DNA of 64,000 bases, taken from contig NVUY01000006.1 of NCBI GenBank assembly GCA_002733215.1, forward strand, positions 19,405-83,404, read 5' to 3'. Origin of the DNA: Sulfurovum sp. (GTDB lineage: Bacteria > Campylobacterota > Campylobacteria > Campylobacterales > Sulfurovaceae). Positions 17,703 through 27,031 of this stretch are shown piece by piece. The notes beneath the pieces are model-generated. The model saw only the letters and a program-made list of their open reading frames with translations, ran no database searches and was not told where the DNA came from. Within the stretch, counting starts at the first letter, position 1. Each line of letters opens with the position of its first letter. The position numbers were made by a program, and so were the translations under genes.

Positions 17703-18229
17703 TCTATCTCTTCTAAAATTTTAGCTTTACATAAAAAGTATTTCAATGATTTGTTATTACGATAATCAATAGACTTTTTTGAACCTATAAATTTTTTAAC
17801 TAATTCTTTTTCATTCAAAGATTTTTTAAATTCAAACTTATTTTCTAAATCCTTCTTAAGTTTGTTATCACTTCTTTCCCAAGCAGACAACATCCAAGCT
17901 TCTATTTCATTTGAAACTATTGTTACCACTACATTATCTTTTAACTCTAGTGAAACCTTTTTTGTATACCATTCTTTTAACTCTACAATACAGGTAAATT
18001 TTTGTCCTGTATCGCATTGCGTATCCAAATCAACTAAGACATGAACTTCCTTGCATCCTCTAGCAAATAAGGCTTCTATATCTTGATGTACTTTTTTTCT
18101 ATTGAGTATCTTGCAAGTTCCTTTTTTCCCAGGACAAATGACGATAATATCTCTTTTAAAATTAGGTTTAAAGTACTTATCAAAAAATTCTTTATCACTA
18201 TCACCCTCAACTATTAGCCCTATCTTCAC
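17693..18229 (-). CDS. Small TOPRIM-domain protein (DUF4276/RloB-like), putative nuclease of ATPase-TOPRIM pair
   Basis: 178 residues. TOPRIM hallmarks are LIVEGDSDKEFF (catalytic-type Glu8) and VLVDLDTQ (Asp67-x-Asp69); the following NEIEAWMLSAWE (residues 107-118) resembles the conserved E-x-E-A-W segment of DUF4276/RloB-type proteins. Its start overlaps the stop of the ATPase gene by 4 bases (ATGA), the coupling seen in ATPase/TOPRIM defence pairs (PARIS AriA/AriB, Rlo genes of Campylobacter, split relatives of OLD nucleases). Likely a metal-dependent nuclease controlled by the ATPase, acting in the cytoplasm during phage attack. Which subfamily is uncertain. Confidence 0.75.
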   Translation of the reverse strand: MKIGLIVEGDSDKEFFDKYFKPNFKRDIIVICPGKKGTCKILNRKKVHQDIEALFARGCKEVHVLVDLDTQCDTGQKFTCIVELKEWYTKKVSLELKDNVVVTIVSNEIEAWMLSAWERSDNKLKKDLENKFEFKKSLNEKELVKKFIGSKKSIDYRNNKSLKYFLCKAKILEEIECR

Positions 18230-19482
18230 GCTTCTTCCTCAAGATTCAAGTCATCTAAAATACCTATTTTTAATATCTCTACCAAATCATCTTTATAGAT
18301 TTTCATAATTTTTTTAATGTTATGTATGTCTTTTGCTCTTTTGCCTTGAGTATTACCATCATAATCTCTATATAAAAATAGTATTTCGTCCAAATTCAAC
18401 TCTTGAAGTATCTCCATACTATGCGTGGTAAAAAATATTTGCTTATCATCATCTCTCATCGTCTCTATAATAGTAGACAACACCTTCATATGCATATGAC
18501 GTTCAGGTTCTTCTATCATCAAAGCTACGGAATTTTTATTGCCAAGTATAGCACTCATTATCGCTATAAAGTGAGCTGCACCATCTGATGTCTCTTCTAG
18601 TGGTACCTTATATTCATCTTCTATAAAATAAAGTCTTTTATGTGCTTCACCTGATATTTCTATACCATTGACTTGTTCCACTTCTCCTATGAGTGAAGTT
18701 GATATATCTTCAATAGTCTCATCATCTAGACCACTTATAAAAGATATTAGGTTTGTACCATATTTATCTAAAGTTGATGTCTCCGGCATGATCTGCTTTT
18801 CTTTCATCAGATAAGAATGAAAGTAATGTGACTGAAATATAGAACTTCTGCTAAAAACATGTTTAAACTCAATAGGTCTAGTTATATTATCTTTACTGTC
18901 TAAATACATACCTAACAAACTAATCAAAGCATTTTTATTGTTTTTTGTAGATTCAAGTTCGTAATTTAAGCTACTATGATTGTATTTGAAATGAAATTTA
19001 GAATACTTTTTTGTACCTAACAACGTATCATATTTTTCATAATCAAGTAAACTATATTTTAACTCTTCACCATAAGACCTTAACCTAAAATGGTCAAAGA
19101 AACCTACCCGTTTATCTTCTTCCTGTACATCAACATACTTCATAAACCCATCTATATCAACATCTATGGTATTTAGCTCTCCCATACTAATGTTAAAAAT
19201 AATATTACATTTATAGTCAATCAATTCTTTATAAATCAACACCCTATTGGTAAATTCAAATTCAGCTCTAAATAGGCTATTGTCTTCTTGAAATCTAAAG
19301 TTTTTCTTGAAAGTTATTTTTTCTGTATCTAATTTAAACAATACATTATCTATAAACTCAATAGCTTCAATCAAATTACTTTTGCCTGTGTTGTTGGGAG
19401 CTATCAGACAATTAAGTTTACCAAACTCAAACTCACTATGCCAAAAACTTTTAAAATTATGAATATATAACTTTTTTAACAT
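18226..19482 (-). CDS. OLD/AriA-like ABC-type ATPase of defence pair
   Basis: 418 residues. The N terminus LYIHNFKSF...NCLIAPNNTGKSNLIEA is the Rad50/OLD-type start with Walker A (APNNTGKSN, residues 28-36). Walker B is VALMIEEPERHMH and the H-loop is IFFTTHSMEIL, as in AAA_15/AAA_21 ATPases. There is no TOPRIM domain in this protein; it is supplied by the next gene, with which it shares ATGA. It begins 9 bases after the stop of mod, so it is cotranscribed with the type III methylase. Expected role: sensor/gate that releases or activates the TOPRIM nuclease. Function is inferred from family and context. Confidence 0.82.
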   Translation of the reverse strand: MLKKLYIHNFKSFWHSEFEFGKLNCLIAPNNTGKSNLIEAIEFIDNVLFKLDTEKITFKKNFRFQEDNSLFRAEFEFTNRVLIYKELIDYKCNIIFNISMGELNTIDVDIDGFMKYVDVQEEDKRVGFFDHFRLRSYGEELKYSLLDYEKYDTLLGTKKYSKFHFKYNHSSLNYELESTKNNKNALISLLGMYLDSKDNITRPIEFKHVFSRSSIFQSHYFHSYLMKEKQIMPETSTLDKYGTNLISFISGLDDETIEDISTSLIGEVEQVNGIEISGEAHKRLYFIEDEYKVPLEETSDGAAHFIAIMSAILGNKNSVALMIEEPERHMHMKVLSTIIETMRDDDKQIFFTTHSMEILQELNLDEILFLYRDYDGNTQGKRAKDIHNIKKIMKIYKDDLVEILKIGILDDLNLEEEA

Positions 19483-19491
19483 CTCATATCC

Positions 19492-21315
19492 TTATAAAAC
19501 TTCCAAATCCAAATTCTCACGCAAGTTCAATTTCACGTTGGTTGTCAATGCTTTTTCGTAGCAGATAAGCTTTGCATCTTTAGGTACATCGTGTACGATG
19601 TCACCTTCTATCTGCTTGTCGAAGCTAAAGTAAAAAGTACGTTCCTCTTCACTAAGCGTAATGAAGCTGTATTTTTCAGACTTTACCTCATCAACCTTAG
19701 CACTCAAAGTAAAGCCATTTTTTAGCCCTACTTCATAGACGATGTCTAGCTCTTTTGCACCTTGAGTCAAGATGTTTTCATGGAACATACTCATCTTAAG
19801 CATCTTCTCTATCTCATCATAACTCATATCAGGTCGTTTTTTAACCTCTTTGAAGATTTGGAAATTTGAGTTGTCAAGGTAAAAGGACTTGAAGCCTTCT
19901 TTGTAGTCTAACTTCTTCATGACTCTTTTTATGCGTTCTTTGGTGATGTCACTTATCTTGGTATAATCAGATTTGTTGTCACCAATACTTTCAGGGAGCT
20001 GGACTAAAATATACTTTCTTATTCCTTTATCTTCTTTATTTAGAGCCATAGTTGCGTGGGCTGCAGTACCACTTCCTGCAAAAAAATCTAGAATAATATC
20101 ATCATCTTTTGTAGCGATCTCAAGTAAATACTTGATTAGGGTATAGGGTTTCGGAAAGCTAAATATTTTACTATCAAAAAGATCAACTATTTCTTTGTTC
20201 CCATTTTCACTCATGCCAACTATTTTTGGAAGATGTGTAGAAACTGCCTTTAATGCCTCTATCGATCCGTACTTTTCCAGTGCTTTTGCTTGATCTTCAC
20301 TTTCAAAAACTCTATAGGCTGGTATTGTAATATTTAAAAACTCGTAATCATCTGGAAAGACAATCTTACCCTTGTTATAGTGATCTTGAAATGTATTTTT
20401 TGAAACACCCCATACACGTTTTGGATTAAATTGGTATTCTTTATTTGTTTTTGGATTTATCATATTAAATGCAGAGTTAGGTCTTTCTTTTGCACTTCTT
20501 TGAGTAGTCAAATCAGATAAACGCCAACCATCATCTGGAAAATCGTCTGTATAGTGATATTTTCTCGTATGTGTAATTCCTGCTAAGAAGCTTTTCTTTG
20601 CATAACAAATAATCCACTCATAATCTTGTGATACACCAAAAGGCACATCACTTTTGGCAGTTCTTTTTCTCCATGGAAAACAAGCTACAAAATTCTCTTC
20701 CCCATAAATCTCATCCATCACCTTACGAAGATTATGCACTTCATCATCATCTATACTCACAAAGATAACCCCATCATCTTTAAGCAGATTACGACTTAGC
20801 CAAAGCCGTGGGTATATCATGTTGAGCCAGTTGGTGTGTCTGCGTCCTGTGCTGTTGGTTTTGGTCGTGGTGTAGCCCTCTTCTCGGAGTTGGTCTGTTT
20901 GTATGAGGTAGTTTTGTATCGTGTCTCCCCATGTATCGGAGTAGACAAAGTCTTTATCTTTGTTGTACGGAGGGTCGATGTATATCATTTTGATTTTTTT
21001 ATGGTAAGAGAGTTGCAGAAACTTCAGCACTTCCAAGTTATCACCCTCTATGAAAACATTATTACCATCTGGTACAGTTGCATCTTCATCTACCTTGAGT
21101 GTAGCATTGGTTTTTTCTCGTATAGTACGGTAACAGTCACGCTTACCACTCCATGTAAAGCTATAATGTTCATGTGATTCATTGACACTTTCTCCAAAAA
21201 CATCTCTAAGCTTATCGGGTATAATTTCCCCATCTTCAAATATCTCAGGAAGTATCTCCTGCAAGGCTTTAAGTTTTTGCTGTTTTATGTCAAGGCTTTC
21301 TAAAGTCACAAACAT
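19492..21315 (-). CDS. mod: Type III DNA methyltransferase, Mod subunit
   Basis: 607 residues from the ATG at 21315 (an in-frame TTG at 21321 and a GTG at 21309 are alternatives; GGGGA before the GTG would fit it best). Motif IV IDPPYN is at about residues 115-120 and motif I FAGSGTA follows at about 414-420, the beta-class order (DPPY before FxGxG) expected of type III Mod N6-adenine methylases. The middle region (roughly 200-370) is the variable target-recognition part, so the site cannot be read from sequence. First gene of the mod-ATPase-TOPRIM-res operon. No simple repeat tract for phase variation was seen within it. Confidence 0.93.
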   Translation of the reverse strand: MFVTLESLDIKQQKLKALQEILPEIFEDGEIIPDKLRDVFGESVNESHEHYSFTWSGKRDCYRTIREKTNATLKVDEDATVPDGNNVFIEGDNLEVLKFLQLSYHKKIKMIYIDPPYNKDKDFVYSDTWGDTIQNYLIQTDQLREEGYTTTKTNSTGRRHTNWLNMIYPRLWLSRNLLKDDGVIFVSIDDDEVHNLRKVMDEIYGEENFVACFPWRKRTAKSDVPFGVSQDYEWIICYAKKSFLAGITHTRKYHYTDDFPDDGWRLSDLTTQRSAKERPNSAFNMINPKTNKEYQFNPKRVWGVSKNTFQDHYNKGKIVFPDDYEFLNITIPAYRVFESEDQAKALEKYGSIEALKAVSTHLPKIVGMSENGNKEIVDLFDSKIFSFPKPYTLIKYLLEIATKDDDIILDFFAGSGTAAHATMALNKEDKGIRKYILVQLPESIGDNKSDYTKISDITKERIKRVMKKLDYKEGFKSFYLDNSNFQIFKEVKKRPDMSYDEIEKMLKMSMFHENILTQGAKELDIVYEVGLKNGFTLSAKVDEVKSEKYSFITLSEEERTFYFSFDKQIEGDIVHDVPKDAKLICYEKALTTNVKLNLRENLDLEVL

Positions 21316-21472
21316 CCCCAATATGTTAAGATGATATATTTTAGCGTAAAAAATGTAGAGTTTGGTCTTACAACACTTGAGAGCTGTCGGTTTCCTACCA
21401 CACGGGTGATCACATCCTGTGCCTTATCAGGGTAATTACCTATAGCGTAGAGAGCCTTAGTACAAAAATCAT

Positions 21473-22039
21473 TTAAAAGTGCTTCACATCCAAAGCAACA
21501 TTCTCTTCGAGTTGACCGAAGGCTCTGTTCATAGCATCTACGATAGAACTGGCATCAGAACCTGTTGCTACAGAGGTACTGAAGAGTCTGGCTGTACGCT
21601 TTTGTGTACGTGGCTGCATCACTTCCCAGTTGGCATCAAGATAGACTTTGTCACCTTGTGCGATGAAACGGGTGACATCAACTTTGACTATGATACTTGG
21701 CTCTCTGCTAATACCCCAGGGATAGGCATACACACTCGGCTGTCTAAACTTCTTTTGTAAAAAACTTATGAGTCTATGGGTTAACCCCGCATCCAGATCT
21801 TCTCCCCATATTGCACCGGAGAGTATCTCTATCTGACTTGATGTTTTTGCCACAGCGATCTCTCTTTTATAGAGGTACTCAGGCACAGTCACTTTTGATA
21901 CAGCGATCACCCTGTGTTTACTGAGGTAGATGACGGTAGGTAAAGGCGTATTTGAAAGGACATAATAACTTCTGGAGGAGATACATCCATTCAGACTCAG
22001 CAGGATCATCAGTATAAAAAGTAGTTTCAGTCTAATCAT
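21473..22039 (-). CDS. pqiC: PqiC-like outer-membrane lipoprotein
   Basis: 188 residues with a lipobox (ILLSLNGC, Cys19) so lipidated and membrane-anchored. The domain (SYYVLSNTPLP...VTVPEYLYKREIAV...GEDLDAGLTHRLISFL) matches the PqiC/DUF330 (ABC-type transport auxiliary) family. In E. coli PqiC sits in the outer membrane and forms the docking ring for the PqiB tunnel. Its ATG overlaps the pqiB stop by one base, confirming the operon. Role: phospholipid traffic between membranes. Confidence 0.85.
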   Translation of the reverse strand: MIRLKLLFILMILLSLNGCISSRSYYVLSNTPLPTVIYLSKHRVIAVSKVTVPEYLYKREIAVAKTSSQIEILSGAIWGEDLDAGLTHRLISFLQKKFRQPSVYAYPWGISREPSIIVKVDVTRFIAQGDKVYLDANWEVMQPRTQKRTARLFSTSVATGSDASSIVDAMNRAFGQLEENVALDVKHF

Positions 22040-23682
22040 TAGTTGTCTCCAAAGATAAGTGAATTTGGTTTTCGGTTCAGCATTCTTAAGAATGCGCGCA
22101 TCTCCAGAGATGTTTTTGTAAGCACTTCAAGTGTTTGCGTCAGCTGTTGTTTGACCAGAGAATCACTGTCATACCCTTTGACCACTTTTTTAGTACTTTT
22201 CAAGGTACGTGTCATCTCTTTAAGCGCCTTACTCAGTTCATCCGGCAAAACTTCAAATGATTTTTTACCTGTGAATTTGTTGATGTTCTTCACAGTAGTT
22301 TGCAGATCTTCCAGCAATACATTGGCATTTTCGATCGGCTTGGCACTCTCTTCAACGACTTTATGCACAGAAGCGATCAACTCCTCCAAAGGCAGGTTAT
22401 TAAGCTTATCGAGTATCTGTGCCATACTTGTCATGATAGCATTGGAATTTTGACTCGTCATAGGCAAGAGTGCATGCTTGTTTTTCTGGATGATACTTCC
22501 ATTTCCATCCTGATGCTTGAATGTCAGATCGACAAAAAGCATCCCTGTGATCGGATCAAGTGCAGTGATCTTGGCACGCAAGCCCTCCTCCACTGCCTGA
22601 TAGAAATTAGCTAAACCGCTGCTATTACTCTCATAATCATCTTCAAAGACAGAAGTGTCGATCTCAAGTAAGACCTTACCTAACATTTTATGCGATTTAT
22701 TACTATATGAAAGTTGAATATCCTCAACCCAACCAATATCAAATCCATCAAAACGTACAGGGGCATGGACTCTCAGATTGGCAATAGGATCATCCGTAAG
22801 CAACATAAATTCTTTAATAGATTTGGTTACAGACCCGATGGTTGTACTTTCAGCATGGGTTTTACTTTGATAAAGAGGAAAGATATGCTCTTTTGACATA
22901 AAAATCATATTCTCTTCTCCCTGCGAAGAGAATACGATTCCCCCCTGTAACATGAAATTGATAGGGGCAATATGGATATCAAGATTACCTTTGCTAAAAT
23001 CAACATTCATCATACTTTTTATCCAAAATTTAGAATCTTTCTGCACATAAGATACGTATGCTTTATTTATAAAGACAATGATGTCTACATTATTATTATC
23101 CAAAGCAAGATAAAGGTATTCCACCTGTCCTACTTTAATGTTTTTATAATAAATCGGCATCCCCACCGATACGTTCTCTGCATTGGGTGAACTAAGCTGG
23201 AAGTATTCACCTTTCATACTGTCACGATAAGGCTGTGTAAGTCCGATGAATTTTTCTCTAGCTTGTTTGCCACCTGTTTTAGAGTAGACATTGATGTACG
23301 TTCCCGAAATAAGTGTATCCAAACCGCTGATACCGCTCAAACCTACTTCCGGCTTGACGATCCAGAATTTTGCATTTTCTGTCAAGTAGGCTTTGGATGA
23401 TTTATCGTTCATCCTTATTGTGACTGAAATACCATTCCTTCCTTCTTCTGCATCGATCCTTGTGACTTTTCCTACAGGAACATTTCTAAACTTTACCACA
23501 CTCTGACCGGCAACCAAACCTTCATTTTGAGGGAAGATGATCCTGATCTCAGAACCACGTTTTGCAAAATGTTGATACCCCAGCCAACCCGCGATCACAA
23601 GTGCAATGATAGGTACGATCCAAATAGAAGTAATAAAATTAAATTTTGAAGACTCTGTAATTTCCGGTATCTTTTTTGTCAT
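22039..23682 (-). CDS. pqiB: PqiB-like MCE protein, intermembrane lipid tunnel
   Basis: 547 residues. One N-terminal TM (FNFITSIWIVPIIALVIAGWLG), then three MCE domains, visible as the repeated pattern 'GLVAGQSVVKFRNVPVGKV', 'VSVGMPIYYKNIKVGQVEYL' and 'LRVHAPVRFDGFDIGWVEDI', then a long alpha-helical C-terminal region (about 420-530) that builds the needle across the periplasm. This is the standard PqiB layout and length. It lies between the PqiA genes and pqiC. Confidence 0.92.
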   Translation of the reverse strand: MTKKIPEITESSKFNFITSIWIVPIIALVIAGWLGYQHFAKRGSEIRIIFPQNEGLVAGQSVVKFRNVPVGKVTRIDAEEGRNGISVTIRMNDKSSKAYLTENAKFWIVKPEVGLSGISGLDTLISGTYINVYSKTGGKQAREKFIGLTQPYRDSMKGEYFQLSSPNAENVSVGMPIYYKNIKVGQVEYLYLALDNNNVDIIVFINKAYVSYVQKDSKFWIKSMMNVDFSKGNLDIHIAPINFMLQGGIVFSSQGEENMIFMSKEHIFPLYQSKTHAESTTIGSVTKSIKEFMLLTDDPIANLRVHAPVRFDGFDIGWVEDIQLSYSNKSHKMLGKVLLEIDTSVFEDDYESNSSGLANFYQAVEEGLRAKITALDPITGMLFVDLTFKHQDGNGSIIQKNKHALLPMTSQNSNAIMTSMAQILDKLNNLPLEELIASVHKVVEESAKPIENANVLLEDLQTTVKNINKFTGKKSFEVLPDELSKALKEMTRTLKSTKKVVKGYDSDSLVKQQLTQTLEVLTKTSLEMRAFLRMLNRKPNSLIFGDN

Positions 23683-23684
23683 AT

Positions 23685-24284
23685 TTATCTGTTTTCCTTA
23701 ATCAACGTTTCATCAAAGGCATGTGCTGCCAATAGGGTAAAGAATACTGAGATGGCAAACGCTGTTGCTGCTGTACCTGCCAGGATCTCGATAGTGGAAA
23801 GATGTATAAGTGCTGCGAGTATCGCAACAACAAAGACATCGATCATAGACCATGGCCCGATCACTTCCGTCATATAGTATAATTTATGTTTATTTACTTT
23901 CTTATCTTTTCCTATAGGGTATTTTACACTAATTAACAGATAAATCAAGATAAGGAATTTCATCACCGGTATCACGATGGACGCAACGAAGATAATGGCT
24001 GCTACGGGGTAGGATTCAAGCTCCCATAACAGCACCACCCCTCCAAGGATCGTACTTTCATCCCGTGTGCCAAATGCGGAGGTCACCAGCATAGGATAAA
24101 GATTGGCAGGGATATACGCCACAATGGCCGTGATAAGATAGGCCCAGGACTTTTCGGTACTGAAACTTCGGTGATGATAAATGGCAGAACCGCAACGGCG
24201 ACAAATATTCTTTTTACCTTTGTCTATATTGACTGCGTCACATACGGGACAGCGTATCAATTTATCTTCATCTATTTCTATCAC
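23685..24284 (-). CDS. pqiA: PqiA-like membrane protein, second half-protein
   Basis: 199 residues: a zinc-ribbon-like start (RCPVCDAVN...ICRRCGSAIY) followed by four TM segments (AYLITAIVAYIPANLYPMLV and others) of the PqiA domain. E. coli PqiA is one protein of about 417 residues with two such ribbon-TM units; here each unit is a separate gene. Its start overlaps the preceding PqiA gene by 4 bases and its stop is 2 bases before pqiB. PqiA is the inner-membrane partner of the PqiB tunnel. Confidence 0.85.
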   Translation of the reverse strand: MIEIDEDKLIRCPVCDAVNIDKGKKNICRRCGSAIYHHRSFSTEKSWAYLITAIVAYIPANLYPMLVTSAFGTRDESTILGGVVLLWELESYPVAAIIFVASIVIPVMKFLILIYLLISVKYPIGKDKKVNKHKLYYMTEVIGPWSMIDVFVVAILAALIHLSTIEILAGTAATAFAISVFFTLLAAHAFDETLIKENR

Positions 24285-24937
24285 TTTTTATTCTCGTTTT
24301 TATCACCCTGAAGGAGAATTCTTTTTCGGAGCATCCATATCTCCGAAATATGAATATTTTTAGTGATATAAATATCGATCGCAACAAAGATCATCAAAGC
24401 CCAAAATGCAATGCCTATATGCATCTGTCCAAAGGAGACAAGCTTTACAAGTGCTACAAGTATAGAGATAAAAAAGATATCCGCCATGCTCCAAGGCGTG
24501 ATATGTGCAAGTAAGACAAGCAGCTCTTTTGTCACTTTTACACCACTCTTCATCTTTAAAAGTATAAAAAGAAGCATATTTATAAGAAATATCATCAAAG
24601 GAAAGATAAAGATGAGAAATAGACAAAGAAAACCTACGATGTAAAAACCGTTGTCAAACAAAGAATAGATCGTTTTTGGGATCGTAATGAACTGTTCATT
24701 CCCCAGTATATCCATCTTCAGTATAGGAAATGTGTTTGCCAGCATAAAAAAGATCAACCCTGTGATGCTTAATGCCAGACCATGGTTGATCAGTTTAGAA
24801 TCATAACGGTAAAGCACATGACCACACTCACTACAGCATGCCTTACTCCCATCGTGGATAGGAACCTCTTCATGCAGAGTATAGCAGTGGTGACAGATAA
24901 TAAGATCATCAAGGGCATCTTCATTTTCAAGTTTCAT
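24281..24937 (-). CDS. pqiA: PqiA-like membrane protein, first half-protein
   Basis: 218 residues: zinc ribbon (ICHHCYTLHEEV...CCSECGHVLYRYDS) then four TM segments beginning LALSITGLIFFMLANTFPILKM, the PqiA signature. Homologous to the next gene in the same order as the two halves of fused E. coli PqiA, so the two probably assemble as a heterodimer. First gene of the pqi operon; the divergent lipid-kinase-like gene begins 59 bases away, and the promoter must lie in that gap, although I found no clear boxes. Confidence 0.85.
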   Translation of the reverse strand: MKLENEDALDDLIICHHCYTLHEEVPIHDGSKACCSECGHVLYRYDSKLINHGLALSITGLIFFMLANTFPILKMDILGNEQFITIPKTIYSLFDNGFYIVGFLCLFLIFIFPLMIFLINMLLFILLKMKSGVKVTKELLVLLAHITPWSMADIFFISILVALVKLVSFGQMHIGIAFWALMIFVAIDIYITKNIHISEIWMLRKRILLQGDKNENKK

Positions 24938-24996
24938 GGTTATAATTATAACTTAACCCTCTGAAGGGAACCTCTAATAAACCGACAAGGACGATA

Positions 24997-25677
24997 ATGC
25001 AGATTCTTTCCATAGGTAAAACCGTACAGCATGATACACTCACTATCACTTCCATAGAGGCATCAGCACTCACCACACATACAGATGTAGAAAGCTATGA
25101 CTATATTATTATCTCTGGCGGGGATGGTACCATCAGACGTGTAGTACAAGCCTTACAGCATATAGAACACCATGCTATCTTCATACTGAATCCCATTGGT
25201 TCTTTTAATGTTGTTGCCAAGATGCATCGTGTGCCAAAACTGGAGAAAGTTTTAGAGCTGCTTGAAAGTGGAAAAACGCCCAAAACCCAGGCACAGCAGT
25301 ATTATGCACTCAATCATGAAGTTTTTCTCTTCTCGGCTGGTAATATGGGTGACTTGCAACACATTTACCTTTCAGAATCACTGCGTTTTGGAATCTTAAA
25401 AGAAGGCATGGCCAAGTATATACTCTCGGTACTCTTTTTGCTCCCTCTACACCTCATCATGACACCTTTTATGTTAATGAGTCCAAATCGGTTTTTCATT
25501 TTTACGCCTGCATCTTTTATCAAAAAATTCGGCTCTTTTTACGGAGAAGTTCAAGAAATGACAGTAGAATTGGAAAATGATTATAATCATATAGAGTTAG
25601 ATGGGGACATTGTCACCATTGAAGAAAGTATCTTACATATAAAACCTACAGGTGCTATTGACATTGTTGTAGGGTAG
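24997..25677 (+). CDS. Diacylglycerol kinase-like (DAGK catalytic domain) lipid kinase
   Basis: 226 residues. The nucleotide-binding motif ISGGDGTIRRVVQAL (residues about 38-52) and the following NPIGSFNVVAKM are those of the DAGK/sphingosine-kinase/YegS fold; the C-terminal strand segment has NHIELDGDIV, where family members carry the conserved D-G-E. It is shorter than typical YegS/DgkB proteins (about 300 residues), missing some of the beta-sandwich domain. Possible substrate is diacylglycerol or phosphatidylglycerol. Divergent from pqi genes, convergent with the diguanylate cyclase. Confidence 0.8.
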   Translation: MQILSIGKTVQHDTLTITSIEASALTTHTDVESYDYIIISGGDGTIRRVVQALQHIEHHAIFILNPIGSFNVVAKMHRVPKLEKVLELLESGKTPKTQAQQYYALNHEVFLFSAGNMGDLQHIYLSESLRFGILKEGMAKYILSVLFLLPLHLIMTPFMLMSPNRFFIFTPASFIKKFGSFYGEVQEMTVELENDYNHIELDGDIVTIEESILHIKPTGAIDIVVG

Positions 25678-25699
25678 CACCGTATATTAGAGATGCCCA

Positions 25700-27031
25700 C
25701 TAGTTACTTGAATAGACAAGCACTTTATTTTTTCCAGACCTTTTTGCTTCATAAAGGGCATTGTCTGCTTTGTTGATAGCTATTTCAATGTTACTGTCTA
25801 CAAGGGTATTTGTTTCAGATATTCCTATACTGATAGTTGTACTTAACACTCTTTCATGTTCCAGCTCAATAGTTAACTGTTCAACCAGTTCTCTTATGTT
25901 TTCTGCTATTTTCATACTTATTTCTATAGTACCCTGAGGTAGCAGAATCATATACTCTTCCCCACCATAACGACAAACGATATCACTCTTGCGTGTACGC
26001 TCTTTGAGTATCTCAGCGACAGATATAATCACTTTATCTCCTATATGATGTCCATAGGTATCATTGATTTTTTTAAAATTATCTATATCCAGCATAATTA
26101 AGACAATATTGTTCCCTCCTAATTTTGCCTCAGTAAATATTTTATCTGAAATTGTAGCAAAGTAGCGTCTGTTATATAGTTTAGTCATAGGGTCAGTAGC
26201 AGCCAGGATCTTTAACTCTTCTTTACTTGATTCCAAGTCCTGTGTACGTGCTCTGATCTTCTCTTCCAAACTTTCATTAAGATCTTGTAACTCTTTATGA
26301 GAATAATCAAGTTTATTTGCCATCTTTTGGAATGTCTTAGCCAAAATACCTACTTCGTCATTTCTATCTACATGTGATAACTCTTCAAATTGCTCTCTCT
26401 CACCATCTGCCATCTTCTGTGCAGATTTAGTAAGTAACAAAATAGGATACAACAACTTTCTAGCCCAAAAAGATACCAATAATCCAAAAAATGAAAATAT
26501 AAATACTGCTAAGATTATTGCATCTTGTATGTTGTTTCTTTTTTTAACTGCCCCAATTTTTTGTGCCTTTTCAATCTCTTGATTTAAAGTATCGAGAGAA
26601 TATACCAGAGAGAAAGTACCCCAATAAGTAGAAAGTATTATAGGTGTAGCAATGATGATATTGTCTTTATTTTCCTCAATAGTCTCCTTGTCAACACTTC
26701 TATGATCAGGTCTTCCTTCAAAAAGTTGCATCTCTTTATTATCACTGACCAGTGATGCCCCCTCAATTTCTTCCCTTTCGACTAGCTGTTTTAAAGTCTT
26801 TGCGATATGTGACAGGCTCATAGATGCAAGATCATTTTCAATCTCGTCTGCATGGTAACGGATCGTATACTTTGCATTTTTCAGCATTTGTTTTTTCATA
26901 AAAGCCACTCTGTTTTCAAGTTGAAGGTTAAACGTTTTTTCATCTTCTTTAAGGTTTAAATATGTAAGCAATGAGACAACAAAAACGATCATCGATAACA
27001 AGACTAAGATAAATTTATTTCGTAAACTCAT
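25700..27031 (-). CDS. Membrane diguanylate cyclase with periplasmic sensor and HAMP
   Basis: 443 residues: TM1 (KFILVLLSMIVFVVSLLTYL), periplasmic domain of about 130 residues, TM2 (AIILAVFIFSFFGLLVSFWA, ~170-190), HAMP, a coiled coil (KELQDLNESLEEKIRARTQDLE), then a GGDEF domain with DPMTKLYNRRYF, the active-site RYGGEEYMILLP (GGEEY variant, expected active) and the LDIDNFKKINDTYGHHIGD block. It makes cyclic di-GMP. It overlaps the upstream periplasmic-binding gene by 4 bases, so it is the signalling output of the receptor/binding-protein operon. Confidence 0.9.
   Translation of the reverse strand: MSLRNKFILVLLSMIVFVVSLLTYLNLKEDEKTFNLQLENRVAFMKKQMLKNAKYTIRYHADEIENDLASMSLSHIAKTLKQLVEREEIEGASLVSDNKEMQLFEGRPDHRSVDKETIEENKDNIIIATPIILSTYWGTFSLVYSLDTLNQEIEKAQKIGAVKKRNNIQDAIILAVFIFSFFGLLVSFWARKLLYPILLLTKSAQKMADGEREQFEELSHVDRNDEVGILAKTFQKMANKLDYSHKELQDLNESLEEKIRARTQDLESSKEELKILAATDPMTKLYNRRYFATISDKIFTEAKLGGNNIVLIMLDIDNFKKINDTYGHHIGDKVIISVAEILKERTRKSDIVCRYGGEEYMILLPQGTIEISMKIAENIRELVEQLTIELEHERVLSTTISIGISETNTLVDSNIEIAINKADNALYEAKRSGKNKVLVYSSN

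Noticed and set aside
21322..21472. Open stretch of about 50 codons (minus strand, ...YAIGNYPDKAQDVITRVV...) between pqiC and mod
   Set aside because: No start codon in a good position, no ribosome site and no family recognised. It may be a relic at the island junction but I cannot support a gene.
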